From QWPN01 sp044238145 (GTDB taxonomy: Bacteria; Planctomycetota; Planctomycetia; Pirellulales; UBA1268): a stretch of DNA of 64,000 bases. A model generated the notes under the pieces. It was not told where the DNA came from. It worked only from the letters and a program-made list of their open reading frames with translations, and searched no databases. Shown here piece after piece: positions 1 to 6,329 of this stretch. The stretch spans positions 104,528 through 168,527 of the forward strand of contig JBIIDT010000001.1 in NCBI GenBank assembly GCA_044238145.1, written 5' to 3'. The number at the start of each line of letters is the position of its first letter. Within the stretch, counting starts at the first letter, position 1. A program made the translations under genes and the position numbers.

Positions 1-2
1 CC

Positions 3-71
3 ATCCAGGAGCCGACGCCAGCGGCGCGCGTGGAGGCCCCCGCCGCCACGCAGGTCGTCGTGGCCGAGTGA
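3..71 (+). CDS. C-terminal fragment of an unidentified protein
   Basis: An open frame enters from the left edge and stops at TGA 69-71. Only about 22 residues are visible. They are rich in Ala, Pro, Val and Glu and end in QVVVAE. The composition looks like a low-complexity C-terminal tail, and a coding frame this close to the next gene in the same direction (start at 94) is plausible. No domain can be assigned from so short a piece, and the frame choice is an inference. Confidence 0.45.
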   Translation: MQEPTPAARVEAPAATQVVVAE

Positions 72-93
72 CCGCGGGCGGTCCGGGGATGGC

Positions 94-339
94 ATGAAGG
101 CGGACGACCTCCTGCGGGCGATCGACCTGGCCGCGGCCGGATCCTGGGACGAGGCCCACGCGATCGTGCAGCGGGACGAGGCCGACCCGACGGCGGCCTG
201 GATCCACGCCGTGCTCCACAAGATCGAGGGCGACCTCGGCAACGCCCGCTACTGGTACCGCCGGGCGGGCCGGATGGACCGGGTGGACGACGAGCCGGCC
301 GCCGAGTTCGTGGCGCTTCGCGCGACCCTGGCGGACTGA
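94..339 (+). CDS. small conserved hypothetical protein (81 aa)
   Basis: An 81-residue acidic soluble protein with no signal peptide or membrane segment. It contains the pattern W-I-H-A-V-L-H-K-I-E-G-D followed by N-A-R-Y-W-Y-R-R-A-G. I recognise this as a small uncharacterised bacterial family in which an LHxxEGD motif precedes an aromatic ARYWYRRAG motif. The helical pattern with paired Trp/Tyr resembles a TPR-like helical hairpin, but that is inference. It follows the preceding partial gene by 22 bases in the same direction and may be co-transcribed with it. Function unknown. Confidence 0.75.
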   Translation: MKADDLLRAIDLAAAGSWDEAHAIVQRDEADPTAAWIHAVLHKIEGDLGNARYWYRRAGRMDRVDDEPAAEFVALRATLAD

Positions 340-377
340 CGACGCGGAGTTGGCTGGTCCGCGAGGAACTCCGTCGA

Positions 378-1415
378 TCACCCGGCCCGCCGCCGGCGGA
401 TCACCCATCCTGCGGCCGCGCCACATGCGAGCAGCGCGAACGCGGAAGGCTCGGGCACGCTGACGAGTCGAAAGCCCACGTAATTCACTTGGGTCGTCGT
501 TGCTATATTCGTCCGGGAAAATGACGCCGACATGGGGTTGGGGTTCTGCGTGCTGTCCCAGGCGGCACCACGAGCCCAAAGAACTGACCCGCTTCCTGCC
601 GTGCCGGAGGTCCACTCCCACAGGTTGCCGGTCATGTCGAAGGCGCCATAGGCACTCGGACCACCGTTGGTGCCCACGGTCGTGACGTTGCCGGTTTGGC
701 CGTTCCAGCTCGCGGCGGCACCAAAGTTCGCGAAGTTGCCCGTGGAGCCGGCGGACCCGATGCCGCTCGTGCCCGACGACACCAATCCCGGAATGTTGTC
801 GTTCTGCGGTGCGTAGTTCCAGTAGCCGGCGTTCGTGCCCCCGCCCTTGTAGTACGCCGCCTTGAACCACTGGTCTTCCGTGGGGATGGAGTAGAGGGCC
901 CCGGGGTTCAATGCCGGGGCGTTGCCGGTGGTCGCACCATTGAGCGTGTAGGCGCCCGTCTCGGTGCTTGACGTGCCCGTCGCGCCATTCTGCAGCCAGT
1001 TGCACACGCGTGCCGCGTCGAACCAGGACACCCCGTTGACCGGCTTGTCGCCCATGTTCGGCTTGACGGAGTAGACGTAGCTCCCCGCAACACCGCTGCG
1101 GATGACTCCGCACCTGATGTCACCCCCCTGGGCCGTGGGCGCGTAATAGTTGTAGGGGTCGCTGACCGTCGCCACCGAGTTGAGAAAATCGACGTACTGC
1201 TGGTTCGTGAACTCGTACTTCATGATCTGGAACGCCTCGGCCACGTCGCCGAATCCGGACGGATCGGTGTCGGCGGCGTTTCCCGGGTCGCCCACCGTCA
1301 CCCAGTCGATCGTAATCGCGTGGGTGATCGCGGGCGGGAGCCAGACGAAAGCCGCAAGGACGGCGCAGCACGCCAGCCGGGTGAACCCGGGGCATGCAGA
1401 CAGGCATCTCTTCAT
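378..1415 (-). CDS. PEP-CTERM protein with a SUMF1 (formylglycine-generating-enzyme-like) fold
   Basis: About 345 residues, secreted. The N-terminus has basic residues and a hydrophobic signal segment (LACCAVLAAFVWLPP). The body shows SUMF1/FGE-sulfatase signatures: EFTNQQYVDFL, VSWFDAARVCNWL, YSIPTEDQWFKAAYY and FDMTGNLWEWT. The C-terminus is a PEP-CTERM signal (VPEPSAFALL, hydrophobic stretch, RRRR), which in known systems is cut by an exosortase. The cysteines used by true formylglycine-generating enzymes in the RGG-containing core are absent, so a catalytic sulfatase-activating role is unlikely; a structural or binding role is inferred. Start: ATG at 1415 is preferred over ATG 1424, because the Shine-Dalgarno sequence ends directly against 1424 but is 9 nt from 1415. 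Confidence 0.85.
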   Translation of the reverse strand: MKRCLSACPGFTRLACCAVLAAFVWLPPAITHAITIDWVTVGDPGNAADTDPSGFGDVAEAFQIMKYEFTNQQYVDFLNSVATVSDPYNYYAPTAQGGDIRCGVIRSGVAGSYVYSVKPNMGDKPVNGVSWFDAARVCNWLQNGATGTSSTETGAYTLNGATTGNAPALNPGALYSIPTEDQWFKAAYYKGGGTNAGYWNYAPQNDNIPGLVSSGTSGIGSAGSTGNFANFGAAASWNGQTGNVTTVGTNGGPSAYGAFDMTGNLWEWTSGTAGSGSVLWARGAAWDSTQNPNPMSASFSRTNIATTTQVNYVGFRLVSVPEPSAFALLACGAAAGWVIRRRRAG

Positions 1416-1711
1416 GAGCGGCATTCCTCTCTGCTGAGCAAAGCTGCAACGACGGATGGCGAGGCCGCGACCTACGGCGGTTGAGCGGCTGCTCCGGACG
1501 AATAGCTCGGTGCCTTATAGCCGATTCGCCGCGCGATACGTCGTCGAAAATCACAGCTGGGACGAATCCGGCACGAGCAGGGACGAATCCGGCGCGGGCA
1601 ACGCTGCGCGCGCCTTGCACCTAGGCCGTCCGAGGGGGTGTTCGTCGATCGCGTTCCGCGGAGGCACCGGATCGCGATCGTTCGGGTCCTCGTTGTGCAG
1701 CCGCCCGCGGT
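1416..1711. other. intergenic region with a 14-base direct repeat
   Basis: About 296 bases between two leftward genes. I see no convincing gene. The only internal structure noticed is the 14-mer GGGACGAATCCGGC, present twice near 1559 and 1580, upstream of the PEP-CTERM gene. Apart from the Shine-Dalgarno of that gene, no clear promoter or terminator was found. Confidence 0.5.
1425..1432 (-). promoter_or_regulatory. Shine-Dalgarno deciding the start of the PEP-CTERM gene
   Basis: Read on the minus strand the sequence is AGAGAGGA. It abuts the upstream ATG (1424) and lies 9 nt before the in-frame ATG at 1415, which makes 1415 the more likely initiation codon. Confidence 0.5.
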
Positions 1712-2485
1712 TCACTCCAGGGCGAATGTCACGTCGACGCGGGACGTGACGCCGATCATGCCCGCGGCCAGCTTCTGATCGGGATCCGTCTCGGGCGTCG
1801 CGTCGCCGCGGCCCGCGTCCTGCACGATGTTCTGCGCCGTGGCCCAGCGGTCGCCACGACCGCTCGATCCGTTGCGCACGCCCCCGCCGGACGTCTCGTG
1901 GATGGAGACGGGCTTCCCCACCTTGGCGCCGAGCTCGCCCGCCAGGGCCACGGCCTTCTCCCGGGCGGCGCGGACGGCCTGCTGGCGGGCCAGATCACGA
2001 TGCTTGCGGAGGGCGGTCGTGCGGAACTCGACGTCTTCCACGCGATCGGCCCCGGACGTGAGGATCCCCTCCAGGAGGGCGTCGAACTTGGCCACGTCGC
2101 GCAGCCGCACGGCGAACCCGCGGCCGGCGCGGAAGAACCGCGGCGCCATCGACTCGTCGCCGTCCCGCCGATCGAACACCGGTTCGATCGTGATGAAGTC
2201 GCTCTGCACGTCCTTGTCGGCGATGCCGGCCGCCTTCACGAAGGCGAGCACCGCCGCGGTGCTGGTGTCGCAGGCCTTGACCGCATCGGCGAGCTTCTGG
2301 TCACGATCTTCGATGGAGAACCGTAGCACCACCTCGTCGGGGACGACGCGGATCTCGGCCGCGCCGGACACGGAGATCATGGGTTCCGGGGGCGGGCAGA
2401 CGAGGCCCCGGGGCACCTGGCCGTGGACGAACGAGGGCACGAGCGCCGCACACAGCACGACCGTCAGTCGCAGTGAAGATGACAT
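1712..2485 (-). CDS. SIMPL (DUF541) domain secreted protein
   Basis: 257 residues from the chosen start. Signal peptide SSSLRLTVVLCAALVPSFVHG is followed by the SIMPL domain (DUF541), seen as SVSGAAEIRVVPDEVVLRFS near the mature N-terminus, AVLAFVKAAGIADKDVQSD, and ARQQAVRAAREKAVALA toward the C-terminus. The family is periplasmic or outer-membrane associated; E. coli YggE belongs to it and is linked to oxidative stress. The biochemical role is unknown. ATG 2485 is chosen because GGAGG lies 6 nt before it and the signal peptide begins there; the frame extends upstream but without such support. It stands alone, with the kinase gene ending 72 bases upstream. Confidence 0.85.
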   Translation of the reverse strand: MSSSLRLTVVLCAALVPSFVHGQVPRGLVCPPPEPMISVSGAAEIRVVPDEVVLRFSIEDRDQKLADAVKACDTSTAAVLAFVKAAGIADKDVQSDFITIEPVFDRRDGDESMAPRFFRAGRGFAVRLRDVAKFDALLEGILTSGADRVEDVEFRTTALRKHRDLARQQAVRAAREKAVALAGELGAKVGKPVSIHETSGGGVRNGSSGRGDRWATAQNIVQDAGRGDATPETDPDQKLAAGMIGVTSRVDVTFALE

Positions 2486-2491
2486 GGAAAA

Positions 2492-2496
2492 CCTCC
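2492..2496 (-). promoter_or_regulatory. Shine-Dalgarno of the SIMPL gene
   Basis: On the minus strand GGAGG with a 6-nt spacer to ATG 2485. It supports the shorter start directly before the signal peptide. Confidence 0.55.
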
Positions 2497-2557
2497 GGTG
2501 AAAGTGCATGGATCGATCGACCGTGGTCACGATAGCGTCTGCCGGCCGTCGTTCGTG

Positions 2558-4153
2558 TCACGGCCGCGCAACGTCCGCGGTCAGTACGAGCGGCAGCGTG
2601 AGCACGAACCGCCCACCACCCTCGGCCGGCGGCTCATACGCGAGATCGCCCCCCATCTGCCGCGCGAGCCGTCGCGACAGGGCGAGGCCGAGGCCGACGC
2701 CGGCCGCACCCTCGGCTGCGTCGCGGGCGCTCTTGCGGAACGGCTCGAAGAGCCGGGCGGCCTCGCGGGGGGCGACGCCCGGGCCGTAGTCCCGCACCGC
2801 GATCGCGGCGCTCCGGCCGCGGGGGGCTGCGGCGACCTCGATCGCGGCCGGCCCCGTGCTGCGGGCATATTTGCAGGCGTTGTCCACGAGGTTGAAAAGC
2901 ACCTGCTCCACCGCCGCCGGGTCGGTCGTCACCGTGAGGCGGCGGGCGGCGTCGTCGGCGTGCAGCCGCCACTCGAACCCGGCCTGCAGCGCCCGCTCGG
3001 CGGGCCGGGGCGTCACGCGGTCGAGCAGGTCACCCACCGACACCGGTGCGAGCCGGGCGGCGTGGCGGCCGCGCTCGAGCCGCGCGTAGGCCAGGACGTT
3101 CTCGACCAGGTGCGTGAGCCGGTCGGCCTCGCGGCGGAGCGTCGCGTGGTAGGTCGGCACCTCCGCTGCCGGCACCATGCCCTCCTCCAAGAGGCCCGAG
3201 TAGAGCCGGAACGTGGTCAGCGGCGTGCGGAGTTCGTGCGTCACGCTCGACACGAACGCAGCCCGGCGCTCGCTCAACGCGAGCACACTCGCGAGCAGGG
3301 CCGCGACCGCCGTGGCAGCCAGGGCCATCGCCACCCAGGCCGCGGCCAGCGTGCCCCGCAGCGGCGACCAGCCGACCGCGGCGGTCGCCGGCACCGCGCC
3401 CGGGACGAGCCGGGCGGGGATCGCCGCCAGGAGCCGCTGGTCGGAGGCCGCCGCGGCATCCTGCGCCGGCTCGAGGCTGGCGTGCGGCAGGAGATCGGCG
3501 ATCGCGGCGAGCAGGTCAGCCCGCAGCCGCGGCCAGTCGATGATGCAGCCCTCGACTGTGGCGCCGTCGGCCTGCGGCGGCACGCGGCGGGCGAGGACGA
3601 GCGCGTCGCCAGTCCACACCGCCGTGAGCGCGGCGAGCGGTGTCGCGGCGGTGATCTCGGGTGCCGCGGCCTGCTGCTGGGCAAGGTTTTGCTGCAGGGT
3701 CTGTCGCCTGGCCTGCAGCTCGGAGAAGTTCCGCGCCTGCTGGGCCGGCAGGTCCGCGACCTGCTGCGCATCGAGCCCGGGTGGTGGCTCACCTGCGGTC
3801 TGCGGCTGGGGCAGCCCCGCGAGCAGTGCCGCGGCGTCGAGCCGCACCGCGTCGCGATCGGCCGCGCCGGCGATCGTACGACGGCGGCCCGTGGCGTCGA
3901 CGACGAACGTCTCCACGACCGGGGGCACGATCTGCGTGCCGCGGACGTTCGCCGTCTCTCGCGCCACGAGTGCGATGAGCGTCGAGTCGATCCGCCACAG
4001 GGCCAGCCGTACGTTCTCCTCGATCGCCGCCTCGTGCCGGACGGTGGCCTCGGCCCGATCGGCCTCGAGGGCGCGGTGCGTGAGCGCCGCCAGGCCCATG
4101 GCGGCGACCGCGAGGCAGGCGGCGAAGGCGATCCAGGCGTGGAGCGGCTTCAT
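2558..4153 (-). CDS. membrane sensor histidine kinase
   Basis: 531 residues. An N-terminal membrane segment (WIAFAACLAVAAMGLAAL) is followed by an extracytoplasmic sensor of roughly 230 residues with a Gln-rich, probably helical stretch. A second membrane segment near residues 270-295 comes next. The HisKA box FVSSVTHELRTPL has the phospho-acceptor His306. The HATPase domain shows N box NLVDNACKYA, G1 box RDYGPGV, F box LFEPF and G2 box GVGLGLALS. Signal perceived: unknown. The start ATG 4153 overlaps the stop of the response-regulator gene by four bases (ATGA), so the two are translationally coupled and form a two-component system, last in a three-gene operon with the rhodanese gene. Confidence 0.93.
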   Translation of the reverse strand: MKPLHAWIAFAACLAVAAMGLAALTHRALEADRAEATVRHEAAIEENVRLALWRIDSTLIALVARETANVRGTQIVPPVVETFVVDATGRRRTIAGAADRDAVRLDAAALLAGLPQPQTAGEPPPGLDAQQVADLPAQQARNFSELQARRQTLQQNLAQQQAAAPEITAATPLAALTAVWTGDALVLARRVPPQADGATVEGCIIDWPRLRADLLAAIADLLPHASLEPAQDAAAASDQRLLAAIPARLVPGAVPATAAVGWSPLRGTLAAAWVAMALAATAVAALLASVLALSERRAAFVSSVTHELRTPLTTFRLYSGLLEEGMVPAAEVPTYHATLRREADRLTHLVENVLAYARLERGRHAARLAPVSVGDLLDRVTPRPAERALQAGFEWRLHADDAARRLTVTTDPAAVEQVLFNLVDNACKYARSTGPAAIEVAAAPRGRSAAIAVRDYGPGVAPREAARLFEPFRKSARDAAEGAAGVGLGLALSRRLARQMGGDLAYEPPAEGGGRFVLTLPLVLTADVARP

Positions 4154-4863
4154 CGACCGGGCTCCGTGACCGCCCAGGCGTAGCCCTGACCACGGACGGT
4201 GAGCACCCGTTGCGGTGCGGCGGTGTCGTCGCGGAGCTTCTCCCGCAGCCGCATGACGTGCATGTCGATCGTCCGCGTGGTCACGCCCCGCGGGTCGAGC
4301 CGCCAGACGTAGCGGAGCAGCTCCTCGCGGCTGATCGCCCGGCCCGCGTTGGCGGCCAGGTAGGCGGCCAGTTCCGCCTCCTTCTCGGAGAGATCGAAGC
4401 GTTCGCCGTCGGCGTGCCGCACCTCGCGGCGGGCGAGGTCGATCACCATGCCGTCGCACTCGATCCGCTCCACGGGCCGGGGCCGCTCCGGCGACCGCCG
4501 CAGCACCGCGTCGATCCGGGCGAGTAGTTCCTTGACGCTGAACGGCTTGACCACGTAGTCGTCGGCCCCTGCGGAGAGACCACCGACGCGTTCATCCTCC
4601 GCCGCCCGGGCCGTGAGCAGGATCACGGGCCGCGTGGGCCGCGTCGCGCGGACGCGACGCAGGATCTCGAGGCCGTCGGTGCCGGGGAGCACGACGTCGA
4701 GGAGCACGAGGTCGATCTCGGCGGTCTCCGCGAGCGCGAGCCCCCGCGTTCCGTCGCCGGCCTCGAGCACGTCGTAGCCGGCGAACGCGAGCGCCGCGAC
4801 GACCCCGCGACGGATCGCGGCGTCGTCCTCGACGACGAGCACGCGGCGGGCCGGGGCGGTCAT
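4150..4863 (-). CDS. OmpR/PhoB-family response regulator
   Basis: 237 residues. The receiver domain carries acidic residues Glu12-Asp13-Asp14, phospho-acceptor Asp56 (LVLLDVVLPG), the conserved Thr in LLTARA and the Lys in VVKPF. The C-terminal winged helix includes LSEKEAELAAYL, the recognition-helix region TRTIDMHVMRLREKL, and the terminal GQGYAW hairpin. It is a DNA-binding transcription regulator phosphorylated by the kinase encoded next. It overlaps both neighbours by ATGA junctions: its start overlaps the rhodanese stop and its stop overlaps the kinase start. Confidence 0.95.
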   Translation of the reverse strand: MTAPARRVLVVEDDAAIRRGVVAALAFAGYDVLEAGDGTRGLALAETAEIDLVLLDVVLPGTDGLEILRRVRATRPTRPVILLTARAAEDERVGGLSAGADDYVVKPFSVKELLARIDAVLRRSPERPRPVERIECDGMVIDLARREVRHADGERFDLSEKEAELAAYLAANAGRAISREELLRYVWRLDPRGVTTRTIDMHVMRLREKLRDDTAAPQRVLTVRGQGYAWAVTEPGR

Positions 4864-5411
4864 CGGCGGGCGAGCCTCCCGGCGGCGTCGGCGGCGGTGC
4901 CGGCGAAGGGGATCTTCGTCGTTCGCACGTCGAGCAGCGGCTTGAGTTCGTGGACGTTCGTGTAGCCGTAGGCGTGGAGGACGTTGAACGTGTGGACGTT
5001 CAGGGCGGCCCCGGCGGTCTTGGTGGCGAAGGCCCGCTGCTCATTCTCGAAGTTGTTGTTGCAGTAGATCAGCACGCGGGTGTCCTTCGTGGGAATGACT
5101 TTCGCCAGCTCATCCGCCGTGATGTCGGGGAAGCTCAGATGGCGGGCGCCGCGGACGTGGAGCAGGTCGTACTTCTGTCGGCTGCGGGCGTCGAGGACCA
5201 CGGTGTCGGGCTGGGCCGCGAGCGCCAGGAACTCATCCTCGCCCAGGCGGCGGCTTGCCCGCAACGCCTCGACATCCGCCACGCCGGCGGCGAAGCGGCG
5301 GTAGTCGATGCGGGGATTGCCGTCGTCGGCCCGCGTGGCGGGCGCGAGCAGGGCACACGCGGTGAGGAGCAGGCACCACCGAGCCCGAAAGATGGCGGTG
5401 GCGGGCGACAT
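4860..5411 (-). CDS. secreted rhodanese-like domain protein
   Basis: 183 residues from the chosen start. Signal peptide RWCLLLTACALLAPATRA precedes a single rhodanese domain: ALAAQPDTVVLDARS, KYDLLHVRGARHLSF, and the active-site loop LIYCNNNFENEQRAF with a cysteine at the catalytic position. Rhodanese-fold proteins transfer sulfane sulfur or bind thiols; the substrate here is unknown. It is the first gene of the operon with the response regulator and kinase and ends in an ATGA overlap, so it may act in the periplasm as part of the signal the kinase senses (inference). The frame extends upstream to 5573, but ATG 5411 starts a classical signal peptide. Confidence 0.85.
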   Translation of the reverse strand: MSPATAIFRARWCLLLTACALLAPATRADDGNPRIDYRRFAAGVADVEALRASRRLGEDEFLALAAQPDTVVLDARSRQKYDLLHVRGARHLSFPDITADELAKVIPTKDTRVLIYCNNNFENEQRAFATKTAGAALNVHTFNVLHAYGYTNVHELKPLLDVRTTKIPFAGTAADAAGRLARR

Positions 5412-5599
5412 GGCGGGGACTCCCAAGGGAAAACGGCCGCCGGGAACTCCCCGGCGCGGGCCGCACGGGAGTAAGTATCGGTGGGCGGACAGCCCCGGTG
5501 TGTCACGGCCGCGCAAACACCGAGGCAAGCGAGCGTGCACTCTGTCGGCACGCACAGCTAAACTGCCCCCCATCGTCCGGACATCCCGAGGATTCCCCG

Positions 5600-6265
5600 A
5601 TGATCAGAACCCGTGATTCCGGTCTGGCAGCGTTCTGTCTGATGGTGCTGAGCGGCGGTGGTCCCGGTGCGAATGGCGCCGAACCGGTGACCCGGACGTT
5701 CGACGTCCGGCCGATCATCCGGGGACCGCAAGACGTCCAGGCACTGGCCGATCTCATTCCGATGTGCGTGGCCTCGGCGTCATGGGCTGACGCCGGGGGG
5801 GAAGGGGTCATCAAGGCTTTTCCGAATGGTCGCATCGACGTCACGAACAGCACGGACATCATCGGTCATGTTGAACGATTGCTGGCAGCGTTGGGGGCGG
5901 ACCAACGGCCCATAGCCGCCGGGAAGCCGGCTGCCAGGAGGCCGGCCCCGCCGCCGCGGAACGCAAATCCACCCGTCGTTGCGGAGCCGCCCGAACCGGT
6001 GGCAATTTTCAAAGACCTGGATCACGGGCCGCTCCTGCTGACGACGTACGACATTTCCGGCATCCTGGGCCGATTTCCACCGCAAGCCATCGAGGACCGG
6101 ATCCGCGAAAACATCTCCGTAGACACGTGGGACTCGGTGGGAGGGCCTGGGACGCTGCGAATCTACGAGCCCACCAAAAAACTCGTCGTCTTGCAGACCG
6201 GGGACGTCCAGCGCACCATCGTTCAAGAACTCGGAAAACTGGTCGGTGGGGCTGGGCGCCGCTAG
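5600..6265 (+). CDS. secreted hypothetical protein of planctomycete type
   Basis: 221 residues. After a short signal peptide (LAAFCLMVLSGGGPGANGAE) there is a segment TFDVRPIIRGPQDVQALADL, then SWADAGGEGVIKAFPNGRIDV and HVERLLAAL. The order resembles the N-terminal secretin-like (NolW/STN type) repeats found in many planctomycete secreted proteins, where a strand-helix-strand unit ends in a V..LL..L helix. A Pro-rich linker separates a second alpha/beta half (LLLTTYDISGILGRFPPQAI ... LVVLQTGDVQRTIVQELGKL) that looks like a second copy of a similar unit. No secretin pore domain follows. A TAAACT element at 5559-5564 could be a -10 box. Function unknown. Confidence 0.7.
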   Translation: MIRTRDSGLAAFCLMVLSGGGPGANGAEPVTRTFDVRPIIRGPQDVQALADLIPMCVASASWADAGGEGVIKAFPNGRIDVTNSTDIIGHVERLLAALGADQRPIAAGKPAARRPAPPPRNANPPVVAEPPEPVAIFKDLDHGPLLLTTYDISGILGRFPPQAIEDRIRENISVDTWDSVGGPGTLRIYEPTKKLVVLQTGDVQRTIVQELGKLVGGAGRR

Positions 6266-6329
6266 TGGTCTGGGCGGCGATCAAATCCGGAGGGCCGGGT
6301 GCCGAAGTGCCCGTCCGGAGCGAGGGGTC

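Noticed and set aside
378..1415. Active formylglycine-generating enzyme (sulfatase activator)
   Set aside because: The catalytic cysteines are missing in this protein and in the one at 12191-13411, and no sulfatase gene is adjacent.
2498..4183. Long plus-strand open frame opposite the histidine kinase
   Set aside because: Arg/Gly/Pro-rich translation with no domain; the minus strand holds clear kinase motifs. It is a GC-bias shadow.
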